Origin: Muribaculaceae bacterium
GTDB taxonomy: Bacteria; Bacteroidota; Bacteroidia; Bacteroidales; Muribaculaceae
Length of the DNA stretch: 36,692 bases
NCBI GenBank assembly: GCA_029068655.1
Contig: JAIECF010000030.1
Coordinates: 1-36,692, forward strand
Direction: 5' to 3'
The notes under the pieces were generated by a model, which was given only the letters and a program-made list of their open reading frames with translations, was not told the DNA's origin and ran no database searches. Below, piece after piece: positions 24,625 through 33,293 of the stretch; position 1 is the stretch's first letter; each line of letters opens with the position of its first letter. The position numbers and the translations under genes are program-made.

Positions 24625-24655
24625 CAAAATTAACTTTTCCTGCATAATTTGCCAA
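24625..24655 (-). promoter_or_regulatory. Candidate promoter of the chromate transporter-folC run
   Basis: On the minus strand TTG (24653-24655) and TAATTTTG (24625-24632) are separated by 20 nt. The leader would be about 33 nt to the start at 24585. It overlaps the divergent region serving the DUF4494 gene. Confidence 0.6.
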
Positions 24656-24686
24656 GAAAAAGCGCGGATTTCTCAAAATTTATTGC

Positions 24687-24694
24687 TAACTTTG
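24687..24694 (+). promoter_or_regulatory. -7 element for the DUF4494 gene
   Basis: TAACTTTG, in the same TTGCTAACTTTGCA context as the gdhA promoter, lies 68 nt before the start codon at 24763. No properly spaced -33 box was seen. Confidence 0.55.
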
Positions 24695-24762
24695 CAGTTG
24701 CCCGCGCTTCGCACGGGCTCACTGACGATACGATATTTAACATAAGCTTAACATTTATAGAA

Positions 24763-25227
24763 ATGGCACTCTGGTTTGAAACCAAAATAAGATATGACCG
24801 CATGCAGGAGAATGGAGCGGTGAAGAAAGTCAACGAACCCTATCTTGTGGACGCGCTGACGTTTACCGACGCAGAGGCGCGTATCATAGAGAAAATCACA
24901 CCTTTTATATCCGGGGAATTTTCCGTGTCAGCGGTAAAGAAGACAAAGATATCAGAGATTTTCTTCGATGAGTCTGACTATGCAGATAAGTATTATATGG
25001 TGAAAGTCAATTTCATTACTCTCGATGAGAAAAGCGGCAAGGAAAAAAAATCGGCAAGTTTCATCCTTGTGCAGGCAGGCGACTTTGAGAATGCATTGGG
25101 TCGCTTTCAGGATGGTATGAAAGGCACGATGGCTGACTATCAGATCGCATCTATTACTGAGACTCCTCTCATGGACGTTTATCCTTACGAATACGACGCG
25201 CCGGCAGACACATCAGCAAAGGCTTGA
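24763..25227 (+). CDS. DUF4494 domain-containing protein
   Basis: A 154-residue cytoplasmic protein of DUF4494, a family I know mainly from Bacteroidetes and without known function. The typical opening is present (MALWFETKIRYDRMQENGAV, then KKVNEPYLVDALTFTDAEAR), and alternating strands and a helix (FENALGRFQDGMKGTMADYQ) follow. The open frame extends 38 codons upstream across the -7 element, but the ATG at 24763 gives the family's usual start. It is followed after 21 nt by the YggS gene, which suggests co-transcription. Confidence 0.9.
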   Translation: MALWFETKIRYDRMQENGAVKKVNEPYLVDALTFTDAEARIIEKITPFISGEFSVSAVKKTKISEIFFDESDYADKYYMVKVNFITLDEKSGKEKKSASFILVQAGDFENALGRFQDGMKGTMADYQIASITETPLMDVYPYEYDAPADTSAKA

Positions 25228-25248
25228 ATTGACAATTGAAATATCCAC

Positions 25249-25911
25249 ATGATAGCTGAAGAGATAAAGAAAATCCATGCGGAATTGCCTGATGGTGTGA
25301 AGCTATGTGCTGTCAGTAAGTTCCATCCGGCTGAGGCAGTCAGGGAAGCGTATGAGGCAGGACAGCGTATTTTCGGAGAGAGCCGCGTCCAGGAGCTGCT
25401 GGCTAAAGTTGGTGAACTCCCTTCCGACATTCAGTGGCATTTCATCGGACATCTGCAGACCAACAAGGTTCGATCGCTAATAGGCAAGACTTCTCTGATA
25501 GAGAGTGTCGACAGTGAAAGGCTCCTCGAGCTTATCGATCGTGAATCTGATAGGGTAGGAGTCGTCACTCGAGTGCTTATGCAGATTCATGTGGCGAAAG
25601 AGGAAACCAAGTTTGGTTTTTCTCCTGAGGAACTTCTTGAATATTTTGAGCAGAGGAGATTTCAGTCGCTTAAGGCCACCCATATCTGTGGCGTCATGGG
25701 AATGGCATCTAACACAGACGATATAACTCGTGTTCGAGAGGATTTTCGACTTATTTCTCAGACTCATAGGCGAATCCTCGATATCGCTCCCGATCTAAGA
25801 AATTTCGATATCGTGTCGATGGGAATGTCAGGCGACTGGCACATAGCTGTTGAGGAAGGTTCCACGCTTGTCAGGATAGGAACAGCGATTTTCGGAGAGA
25901 GGGTATACTGA
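25249..25911 (+). CDS. YggS-family pyridoxal 5'-phosphate homeostasis protein
   Basis: A 220-residue PLP-binding protein without known catalytic activity that helps control cellular PLP. The cofactor lysine is Lys24 in LCAVSKFHP. GQRIFGESRVQELLAK, WHFIGHLQTNKVR and the phosphate-binding MGMSGDWHIAVEEGSTLVRIG near the C-terminus complete the fold-type III barrel signatures. The glutamate-asparagine pair often seen as GENYVQE is GESRVQE here, a mild variation. It lies 21 nt after the DUF4494 gene and 59 nt before the MFS transporter gene. Confidence 0.95.
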   Translation: MIAEEIKKIHAELPDGVKLCAVSKFHPAEAVREAYEAGQRIFGESRVQELLAKVGELPSDIQWHFIGHLQTNKVRSLIGKTSLIESVDSERLLELIDRESDRVGVVTRVLMQIHVAKEETKFGFSPEELLEYFEQRRFQSLKATHICGVMGMASNTDDITRVREDFRLISQTHRRILDIAPDLRNFDIVSMGMSGDWHIAVEEGSTLVRIGTAIFGERVY

Positions 25912-25970
25912 AATATCGCCGAAAGAAGATAACCATAATACAACTTAATAACTTAAAGACAAAATCAACC

Positions 25971-27323
25971 ATGAGTAATGTAAAAGCTGCATCGGCTCCC
26001 CAGCAAGGGCGTACGGTTGCAATCATCACGATGTTCTTCATCTTCGCGATGATCTCGTTTGTGACAAACATGGCGGCTCCATTCGGCAATATTTGGGGAT
26101 TCCGCTATGAGTGGGCAGGTATGGCCGGTAACCTTATGAACTTCACCGCATACCTCTTTATGGGTATACCGGCCGGAAACATGCTTATCAAGTACGGATA
26201 TAAGAAGACGGCTCTCATTGCCCTCGCGGTAGGCGCAATCGGTCTTACAATCCAGCTTCTTTCCAGTTATGTCGGCAATGATGTGGTGGTTTATGGCGAA
26301 GGTCCTTCCGCTACCACCCTCAATCTCTTTATCTATCTGCTTGGCGCTCTTGTCTGCGGTTTCTGCGTCTGCATGCTCAATACTGTTGTGAATCCTATGC
26401 TCAATCTCCTCGGAGGCGGCGGCAACAAGGGCAATCAGCTCGTACAGATGGGAGGCTCCCTCAACTCTCTCTCTGGTACGCTTACTCCGATGCTTGTAGG
26501 TGTGCTCGTCGGTACGCTTACAAAGGAAACTTCCATGGCTACTGTAGCTCCTCTTGTGATCACCGGTATTGTTATCTTTGTAGCAGCATTCATAGTCATC
26601 TCTTTCATTAAGATAGAGGAACCTCAGAAAAACCTTAGCAAAGCCACATATGAACACAGCCCGTTCTCTTTCCGTCACTGTACACTCGGCGTCATCGCTA
26701 TCTTCTTCTATGTTGGTGTTGAAATCGGTATTCCCGGTGAAATGAACGCTTGGATAAGCCGTGAGCCGTTTGAGGGAGCAGCCGCTGTGGCTGGTTCACT
26801 TGCAGCTCTATACTGGCTTCTCATGCTCGTAGGTCGAATCGTCAGCTCGGCTATCAGCGGAAAGGTGTCTACCCGTCTGCAGCTCATTGTGGTTTCCTCA
26901 ATAGCCTTGGCGTTCCTTCTTACCGCTATTCTTCTTCCGGAAAGTGTTACATTCAACTCTCCGAGCATACCGGCCCTTAATATCACAAGCGGTCTTGTTC
27001 CGATGAAATGTCTTTTCCTGTTCCTTTGTGGCCTTTGCACTTCAGTAATGTGGGGTGGTATTTTCAATCTTGCTACTGAAGGTCTTGGCAAATATACTGC
27101 AAAGGCTTCAGGCCTCTTCATGACTATGGTAGTCGGCGGTGGTATAATGCCGTTTATCCAGGACTGGATTGCACGTACAACAGGTGATTATGTAAGCAGC
27201 TACTGGCTTGTATTTGCCATGGTTGGCTATATATTCTTCTATGCAGTGGTAGGATGTCGCAACGTCAATACCGACATACCTGTCGACGACATCAATGAAG
27301 ACCAGGTGCTCAATGCCGGATGA
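25971..27323 (+). CDS. MFS transporter, FucP-type (fucose/glucose/galactose:H+ symporter family)
   Basis: A 450-residue inner-membrane transporter with about twelve hydrophobic helices in two halves. The pattern WAGMAGNLMNFTAYLFMGIP and the AGNMLIKYGYKK loop after TM2 resemble the FucP/FGHS branch of the major facilitator superfamily. The second half has GRIVSSAISGKVSTR. The likely substrate is a hexose or deoxyhexose entering with protons; the sugar cannot be read from the sequence. It is 42 nt upstream of transketolase, consistent with sugar uptake feeding central carbon metabolism. Confidence 0.88.
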   Translation: MSNVKAASAPQQGRTVAIITMFFIFAMISFVTNMAAPFGNIWGFRYEWAGMAGNLMNFTAYLFMGIPAGNMLIKYGYKKTALIALAVGAIGLTIQLLSSYVGNDVVVYGEGPSATTLNLFIYLLGALVCGFCVCMLNTVVNPMLNLLGGGGNKGNQLVQMGGSLNSLSGTLTPMLVGVLVGTLTKETSMATVAPLVITGIVIFVAAFIVISFIKIEEPQKNLSKATYEHSPFSFRHCTLGVIAIFFYVGVEIGIPGEMNAWISREPFEGAAAVAGSLAALYWLLMLVGRIVSSAISGKVSTRLQLIVVSSIALAFLLTAILLPESVTFNSPSIPALNITSGLVPMKCLFLFLCGLCTSVMWGGIFNLATEGLGKYTAKASGLFMTMVVGGGIMPFIQDWIARTTGDYVSSYWLVFAMVGYIFFYAVVGCRNVNTDIPVDDINEDQVLNAG

Positions 27324-27365
27324 TAAATAAATAGAAATAATAATACCCAAAAAACACTTAGATCT

Positions 27366-29396
27366 ATGAATCTTGATTCGAACCTTCTCACCCGTGGTGC
27401 GGACAACATGCGTGTCCTCATCGCAGAAATGGTGGAAAAAGCAAAATCAGGCCACCCCGGTGGCGCAATGGGTGGCGCTGACTTTGTCAACGTGCTCTAT
27501 TCTTCCTTCCTCAACTATGATCCCGAAGATCCAAACTGGTTTGCTCGTGATCGTTTCTTCCTCGATCCCGGTCACATGAGTACTATGCTCTATTCCGTTC
27601 TCGCTCTTTCAGGAAAATACACTATTGAGGAGCTTCAGGGCTTCCGCCAGTGGGGTACAGCTACTCCAGGACACCCTGAACTTGACGTAAACCGTGGAGT
27701 TGAGAACAGTTCCGGTCCTCTTGGTCAGGGACATGTATTTGCCGTTGGTTGCGCTATCGCAGAGCGTTTCCTCGCTGCCCGTTTCGGTGAAGTCGTAGAG
27801 CATAAGACCTATGCTTTCATCTCTGATGGCGGCATTCAGGAGGAAATATCGCAGGGTGCTGGACGTATCGCCGGAAACCTCGGTCTTCACAACCTCATTA
27901 TGTTCTATGACAGCAATGAAGTGCAGCTCTCTACAAAAGTAAAAGAGGTCACTACCGAAGATACTGCTGCAAAATATCGTGCATGGAACTGGAATGTTCT
28001 TGAAGTGGATGGAACAGATCCGGTAGCTATCGCTGGAGCAATCGAGACTGCACGAAACGAAAAGGAGCGGCCTACGCTGATCATCGGTCACACTGTCATG
28101 GCCCGCAAAACAGTGGCGGCAGATGGATCAAGTCTTGAAGGTCATGTCAACACTCATGGTCAGCCCCTTTCCGCTGCCGGTGCTGACATGGACAAGACTG
28201 TCGCTAATTTGGGTGGTGATCCTCAGAACCCGTGGCAGATCTGGGACGACGTAAAGAAACTCTATGCCGACCGTATGGAGGAACTCAAGAAATATGCTGC
28301 TGAGCGTAAGGCAAAATATGCTGAATGGGCAGAGAAGAATCCCGAGGATGCAAAAACGCTTCAGGACTGGCTCGCAGGCAAGCTTCCCGATCTCGACTGG
28401 ACAAAGGTGGCTCTTAAGCCCAACATGGCGTCACGTGCCTCTTCTGCCGCTGTACTCTCGTTCCTTGCCGATCATGTACACAACATGATTGTAAGCTCAG
28501 CCGACCTCGCCAACTCCGACAAGACCGACGGTTTTCTGAAGAAGACTCACGCTTTCGTCAAGGGTGACTTCTCAGGAGCATTCCTTCAGAGCGGTGTTGC
28601 GGAGCTCACCATGGCATGCATCTGTAATGGTATAGCCCTCCATGGCGGTTGTATCGCTGCGTGCGGTACATTCTTCGTATTCTCCGACTACATGAAGCCG
28701 GCTATACGTATGGCAGCCCTCATGGAGCTTCCAGTTAAATTTATCTTCACTCACGATGCATTCCGTGTAGGAGAGGATGGTCCTACCCACGAGCCGGTTG
28801 AGCAGGAGGCTCAGATCCGTCTGCTCGAGCAGATGGACAATCTTGCCGGTCATCAGGCAGCCCTCGTTCTCCGTCCCTGCGACAGCGCCGAGACAGTGGA
28901 AAGCTACAGAATAGCTCTTGAAAACAAGAAGTCTCCTACAGTTCTTGTCCTTTCTCGCCAGAATCTTGAAGATCTTCCTACCGAGAATCGTTCTGCTGAG
29001 GCTGCCAAGACAGGTATGGGTGGCTACGTAGTCTATGATGCTCCCGACACTAAGGTAGTTCTCGTAGCAAATGGATCCGAAGTAGCTCTTGCTTATCATG
29101 TGGCTGAGAAACTTGGAGAAGAGGGTATTGGCGCACGCGTGGTTTCGGTTCCTTCAGTAGGTCTCTTCTGCCGCCAGTCAAAGGCTTATCGAGATGAGGT
29201 GATTCCTTCAGGTGTTAAGGTGTTCGGCATTACTGCCGGTCTTCCTGCATCACTCTATCCGGTAATGAAGGGAGACTGGGAGATCTTCGGAATGGAGCGC
29301 TTCGGTGCTTCCGCTCCCGCTAAGGTGCTCGACGAGAAGTTCGGCTATACAGTCGATAATGTGCTTGGCAAAGTCAAGGCTTTTCTTGCGGAATGA
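27366..29396 (+). CDS. tkt: Transketolase
   Basis: A 676-residue thiamine-diphosphate enzyme of the non-oxidative pentose phosphate pathway. The N-terminal PP domain has KSGHPGGAMGGADF (His30), DPGHMSTMLY and the ThDP/metal loop ISDGGIQEEISQGAG (152-166) followed by YDSNEVQLST. The central pyrimidine domain has FTHDAFRVGEDGPTHEPVEQ with the catalytic glutamate region, and the C-terminal domain ends near residue 676. The metal loop uses SDGG-QEE instead of GDGC-MEG, a variant I associate with Bacteroidetes enzymes. It lies 42 nt after the MFS gene and ends before a strong terminator at 29428-29456. Confidence 0.97.
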   Translation: MNLDSNLLTRGADNMRVLIAEMVEKAKSGHPGGAMGGADFVNVLYSSFLNYDPEDPNWFARDRFFLDPGHMSTMLYSVLALSGKYTIEELQGFRQWGTATPGHPELDVNRGVENSSGPLGQGHVFAVGCAIAERFLAARFGEVVEHKTYAFISDGGIQEEISQGAGRIAGNLGLHNLIMFYDSNEVQLSTKVKEVTTEDTAAKYRAWNWNVLEVDGTDPVAIAGAIETARNEKERPTLIIGHTVMARKTVAADGSSLEGHVNTHGQPLSAAGADMDKTVANLGGDPQNPWQIWDDVKKLYADRMEELKKYAAERKAKYAEWAEKNPEDAKTLQDWLAGKLPDLDWTKVALKPNMASRASSAAVLSFLADHVHNMIVSSADLANSDKTDGFLKKTHAFVKGDFSGAFLQSGVAELTMACICNGIALHGGCIAACGTFFVFSDYMKPAIRMAALMELPVKFIFTHDAFRVGEDGPTHEPVEQEAQIRLLEQMDNLAGHQAALVLRPCDSAETVESYRIALENKKSPTVLVLSRQNLEDLPTENRSAEAAKTGMGGYVVYDAPDTKVVLVANGSEVALAYHVAEKLGEEGIGARVVSVPSVGLFCRQSKAYRDEVIPSGVKVFGITAGLPASLYPVMKGDWEIFGMERFGASAPAKVLDEKFGYTVDNVLGKVKAFLAE

Positions 29397-29427
29397 TTCC
29401 ATTTGAACAAATCTTGTCATTATAAAG

Positions 29428-29456
29428 AAAAGGCGTGATTTTTCACGCCTTTTTTT
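29428..29456 (+). terminator. Terminator of the transketolase operon
   Basis: GGCGTGA (29432-29438) pairs with TCACGCC (29443-29449) around a TTTT loop. It is flanked by an A-run and followed by seven T, a classic Rho-independent terminator 32 nt after the tkt stop. Confidence 0.9.
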
Positions 29457-29487
29457 ATTGCCGATAGGGATTTTTTTATTAATTTTG
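29457..29487 (+). promoter_or_regulatory. Promoter of the pyruvate oxidoreductase gene
   Basis: ATTG (29457-29460), a 19-nt spacer and TAATTTTG (29480-29487) form a Bacteroidetes promoter directly after the tkt terminator. The leader to 29584 is about 90 nt. Confidence 0.7.
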
Positions 29488-29583
29488 CATATTCTAACGA
29501 AAAAGTATCAATACCGATAAATAACTGAACAACTACGGATAATCAAGACAACCAATATATAATTTTATCAAAACGATCAGATT

Positions 29584-32500
29584 ATGAGCAATGAAAAGCA
29601 GTTTCTGACGTGCGATGGTAATCAGGCTGCCGCTCATGTGAGCTATATGTTCACGGAAGTGGCTGCAATCTACCCGATTACACCTTCGTCTACTATGGCA
29701 GAATATGTTGACGACTGGAGCGCGGCAGGCAGAAAGAACATCTTTGGAGAAACAGTCCATGTACAGGAAATGCAGTCTGAGGCCGGTGCGGCCGGAGCTG
29801 TCCATGGTTCTCTTCAGGCAGGTGCGCTGACATCTACCTATACAGCATCTCAGGGCCTTCTCCTGATGATTCCAAACATGTATAAGATCGCAGGTGAGCT
29901 GCTCCCTTGTGTATTCAACGTGTCGGCGCGTACTATCGCAAGCCATGCACTCTCTATTTTCGGCGACCATCAGGATGTGATGGCAGTACGCCAGACTGGT
30001 TTCGCAATGCTGGCTGAAGGTAGTGTTCAGGAAGTAATGGATCTTTCCGGAGTAGCTCATCTTGCTACTCTCAAGAGCCGTGTTCCTTTCGTGAATTTCT
30101 TCGATGGTTTCCGTACATCTCATGAGATCCAGAAAATAGAGGTGATCGACCAGGATGCTCTTGCCGCTCTCATCGACCAGGATGCTCTTGCTGATTTCCG
30201 TAAACGCGCCCTTACTCCTGAGGCTCCTGTGGCACGTGGTATGGCCGAGAACCCGGACGTATTCTTCCAGCACCGCGAGTCAAGCAATAAATACTATGAA
30301 GCTGTTCCCGAGATAGTAGAGGAATATATGAAGGAAGTGAGCAAGATCACAGGCCGCAACTATTCACTCTTCGATTATTATGGTGATCCCGAGGCTGAGA
30401 ATGTAGTAATCGCCATGGGTTCAGTGACGGATACTGCAAAGGAAGTGATCGACTATCTCCGTGCCCAGGGCAAGAAGGTCGGTCTCGTTTCAGTTCACCT
30501 TTATCGTCCTTTCAGCGTAAAGCATCTCTTTGCTGCCGTTCCTGCATCCTGCAAGCGTCTCTGCGTGCTTGACCGTACTAAGGAACCCGGAGCAAATGGC
30601 GAACCTCTTGCTCTCGACGTGAAGGAGGCTTACTATGGAGTAGAAGGAGCACCCATGATTATAAGCGGACGCTATGGTCTCTCATCGAAGGACACTACTC
30701 CTGCCCAGATACTTTCCGTATACGAAAATCTTGAGGCAGAGCAGCCTAAGGATCGTTTCACCGTCGGTATCAACGACGACGTTACCTATCTGTCACTTCC
30801 GCAGCTTCCTGAAATCAACGTAGGAGGTGAAGGAATGTTCCAGGCTAAGTTCTATGGTCTGGGTGCTGATGGAACTGTTGGTGCCAACAAGAACTCTGTG
30901 AAGATCATCGGTGAAAACACCAATAAATACTGTCAGGCTTACTTCAGCTATGACTCAAAGAAATCCGGTGGATTTACTTGCTCGCATCTCCGTTTCGGCG
31001 ATCAACCCATCCGTAGCACATATCTTGTCAACACTCCGAATTTCGTAGCTTGCCACGTACAGGCTTACCTGCATATGTATGATGTGCTCCGTGGCCTTCA
31101 GGACGGCGGCACGTTCCTTCTCAATACCATCTGGGAAGGTGAAGAACTCGCTGAGAATCTTCCCAATAAGGTGAAGAAATATCTAGCCAAGCACAACATC
31201 ACCCTCTACTATATAAATGCTTCAAAGATCGCGCAGGAGATTGGACTTGGCAACCGCACCAATACAATTCTTCAGTCTGCGTTCTTCCGTATTACAGAGG
31301 TTATACCCGTTGACTTGGCTGTAGAGCAGATGAAGAAGTTCATCAAGAAGAGCTACGGCAAGAAGGGTGATAATATCGTCAACATGAACTATGCAGCTGT
31401 TGACCGTGGCGGTGAGTACAAGAAGCTTGATGTGGATCCTGCCTGGGCTGAACTTCCTGAAGACGCACCTGTAAAACTTAACGAGCCCGAATTCATCACA
31501 AATGTGGTTCGTCCCATCAATGCTCAGGACGGTGACCTTCTTCCGGTAAGCACCTTCGTAGGTCGCGAGGACGGTACTTGGGAGCAGGGTACAGCTGCTT
31601 ACGAGAAGCGTGGTGTAGCTGCTTTCGTTCCGGAATGGAAACCTGAAAACTGTATACAATGTAACATCTGTTCTTACGTATGTCCTCACGCATCTATCCG
31701 TCCGTTCCTTCTCAACGCTGAAGAGATGGCCAACGCTCCGTTCGGTGAGGATCACACTCTTCCTGCTATCGGCAAGGGTCTTGAAGGACTCCGTTTCGTT
31801 CAGCAGGTCGATGTCCTTGACTGTCTTGGTTGCGGCAACTGTGCAGATGTCTGCCCGGGCAAGAAGGGTGTGAAGGCTCTCGAGATGAAGCATTTCGAGA
31901 CTCAGGAAGGACAGGCCAAGAACTGGGAATACTGCGCCGACCATGTCTCCAATAAGGCTGATCTCGTGAACATACAGCAGAACGTTAAGATGAGTCAGTA
32001 TGCTAAGCCGCTCTTCGAGTTCTCCGGTGCGTGCGCAGGATGTGGCGAGACCCCGTATGTGAAGGCTATTACTCAACTCTTCGGCGACCATGAGATCGTA
32101 GCTAACGCTACAGGCTGTTCCTCCATCTACTCAGGTTCAGTTCCTTCTACTCCGTACACTACCAACGCTGAAGGTGAGGGTCCGGCATGGGCAAACTCCC
32201 TCTTCGAAGACTTCTGCGAGTTCGGCCTCGGTATGTATATCGCTTACGAGAAGATGCGCGAACGCCTTGTAGACACATGTAATAAGATCCAGACCTGCGA
32301 CTGCTGTGACGACGAGATCAAGGCTGCTGCCGCAAAATGGCTTGAGGTTCGCGAGGACGCCAAGGAATCTCGCAAGGCAGGTAAGGCTCTCGTAGCCGCA
32401 TGTGCTAAGTGTGACTGCGATCTCTGCAATATCATCCGCAACACTCAGAAGTTCCTCAGCAAGCGCAGCCAGTGGATCATTGGAGGCGACGGTGCTTCCT

Positions 32501-33171
32501 ACGATATCGGTTACGGTGGTCTCGACCACGTTATTGCATCCGGTAAGAACGTCAATATCCTTGTTCTCGATACCGAGGTTTATTCTAACACAGGTGGTCA
32601 GAGCTCAAAGTCTACTCCTATCGGCGCAATTGCTAAGTTCGCCGCCGCCGGCAAACGTATCCGCAAGAAGGATCTTGGCCTTATGGCTACTACCTACGGA
32701 TATGTTTACGTGGCTCAGATCGCAATGGGTGCCAACAACGCGCAGACCCTTCAGGCTATCCGCGAGGCCGAGGCATACGACGGCCCGTCACTTATCATCG
32801 CTTATGCTCCCTGTATCAACCACGGTCTGAAGGCAGGTATGGGCAAGAGCCAGAAAGAGGAGAAACTCGCTGTAGAATGCGGTTACTGGCAGCTCTGGCG
32901 CTATAATCCCGCTCTTGAAGAAGAAGGTAAGAATCCGTTCAGCCTTGACAGCAAGGAGCCGGATTGGAGCAAGTTCCAGGACTTCCTCGCAGGTGAGGTT
33001 CGTTTCGCATCTGTGAAGAAGATGTGTCCTGAGGCAGCTGATGAGCTTTTCAAGGCTTGCGAGGCCAATGCACGCTGGCGCTACAACAACTACGTTCGTC
33101 TCTCGAAGCAGGACTGGGGCAAGGATCCCGAACTAACGGCAGAGGAAATCGCCCTCCGCAAGAACGACTGA
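29584..33171 (+). CDS. nifJ: Pyruvate:ferredoxin (flavodoxin) oxidoreductase
   Basis: A 1195-residue one-chain enzyme that oxidises pyruvate to acetyl-CoA and CO2 and reduces ferredoxin, the main anaerobic pyruvate exit. Domain I holds YPITPSSTMAEYVDDW (31-46). Two [4Fe-4S] ferredoxin motifs lie at Cys690/693/696/700 and Cys747/750/753/757. The proximal cluster ligands fit Cys817, Cys820, Cys845 and Cys1077. The thiamine-diphosphate motif runs from GGDG (967-970) to NTGGQ (1002-1006). Total length and domain order match the family. An unusual Cys-rich stretch (residues 899-948, eight cysteines) lies between the proximal cluster region and the ThDP domain. Transcription starts from 29457-29487 and ends at a 14-bp hairpin at 33226-33261. 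Confidence 0.97.
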   Translation: MSNEKQFLTCDGNQAAAHVSYMFTEVAAIYPITPSSTMAEYVDDWSAAGRKNIFGETVHVQEMQSEAGAAGAVHGSLQAGALTSTYTASQGLLLMIPNMYKIAGELLPCVFNVSARTIASHALSIFGDHQDVMAVRQTGFAMLAEGSVQEVMDLSGVAHLATLKSRVPFVNFFDGFRTSHEIQKIEVIDQDALAALIDQDALADFRKRALTPEAPVARGMAENPDVFFQHRESSNKYYEAVPEIVEEYMKEVSKITGRNYSLFDYYGDPEAENVVIAMGSVTDTAKEVIDYLRAQGKKVGLVSVHLYRPFSVKHLFAAVPASCKRLCVLDRTKEPGANGEPLALDVKEAYYGVEGAPMIISGRYGLSSKDTTPAQILSVYENLEAEQPKDRFTVGINDDVTYLSLPQLPEINVGGEGMFQAKFYGLGADGTVGANKNSVKIIGENTNKYCQAYFSYDSKKSGGFTCSHLRFGDQPIRSTYLVNTPNFVACHVQAYLHMYDVLRGLQDGGTFLLNTIWEGEELAENLPNKVKKYLAKHNITLYYINASKIAQEIGLGNRTNTILQSAFFRITEVIPVDLAVEQMKKFIKKSYGKKGDNIVNMNYAAVDRGGEYKKLDVDPAWAELPEDAPVKLNEPEFITNVVRPINAQDGDLLPVSTFVGREDGTWEQGTAAYEKRGVAAFVPEWKPENCIQCNICSYVCPHASIRPFLLNAEEMANAPFGEDHTLPAIGKGLEGLRFVQQVDVLDCLGCGNCADVCPGKKGVKALEMKHFETQEGQAKNWEYCADHVSNKADLVNIQQNVKMSQYAKPLFEFSGACAGCGETPYVKAITQLFGDHEIVANATGCSSIYSGSVPSTPYTTNAEGEGPAWANSLFEDFCEFGLGMYIAYEKMRERLVDTCNKIQTCDCCDDEIKAAAAKWLEVREDAKESRKAGKALVAACAKCDCDLCNIIRNTQKFLSKRSQWIIGGDGASYDIGYGGLDHVIASGKNVNILVLDTEVYSNTGGQSSKSTPIGAIAKFAAAGKRIRKKDLGLMATTYGYVYVAQIAMGANNAQTLQAIREAEAYDGPSLIIAYAPCINHGLKAGMGKSQKEEKLAVECGYWQLWRYNPALEEEGKNPFSLDSKEPDWSKFQDFLAGEVRFASVKKMCPEAADELFKACEANARWRYNNYVRLSKQDWGKDPELTAEEIALRKND

Positions 33172-33178
33172 TCTTTTC

Positions 33179-33210
33179 AATGCATAATGCTCAATGCATA
33201 ATGCATAATT
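33179..33210. repeat. AATGCATAAT tandem-like repeat
   Basis: Three copies of AATGCATAAT[GT] (33179-33189, 33193-33203, 33200-33210, the last two overlapping) lie between the oxidoreductase stop and its terminator. A related sequence occurs on the other side of the helicase gene. Confidence 0.7.
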
Positions 33211-33225
33211 GAAATATCCCGAAAT

Positions 33226-33261
33226 AAGAAAGGCCCGCGAATCGATCCGCGGGCCTTTCTT
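33226..33261. terminator. Strong bidirectional terminator
   Basis: AAGAAAGGCCCGCG (33226-33239) and CGCGGGCCTTTCTT (33248-33261) are perfect 14-bp complementary arms with an 8-nt loop, between the convergent pyruvate oxidoreductase and helicase genes. Pyrimidine-rich tracts follow on both strands. Confidence 0.9.
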
Positions 33262-33293
33262 ACTTTATACTTTATATTTGAGAGGTGCCTCTT

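Noticed and set aside
30145..30191. Exact 20-bp direct repeat (27-nt offset) in the pyruvate oxidoreductase gene, encoding DQDAL twice
   Set aside because: Homologues, as I recall them, have the same length here with a similar D-x-D-x pattern, so it is not a duplication insert; the DNA identity is probably chance plus codon bias.
31222..32091. 289-codon minus-strand frame
   Set aside because: It is antisense to the pyruvate oxidoreductase ferredoxin region and shows no protein family features.
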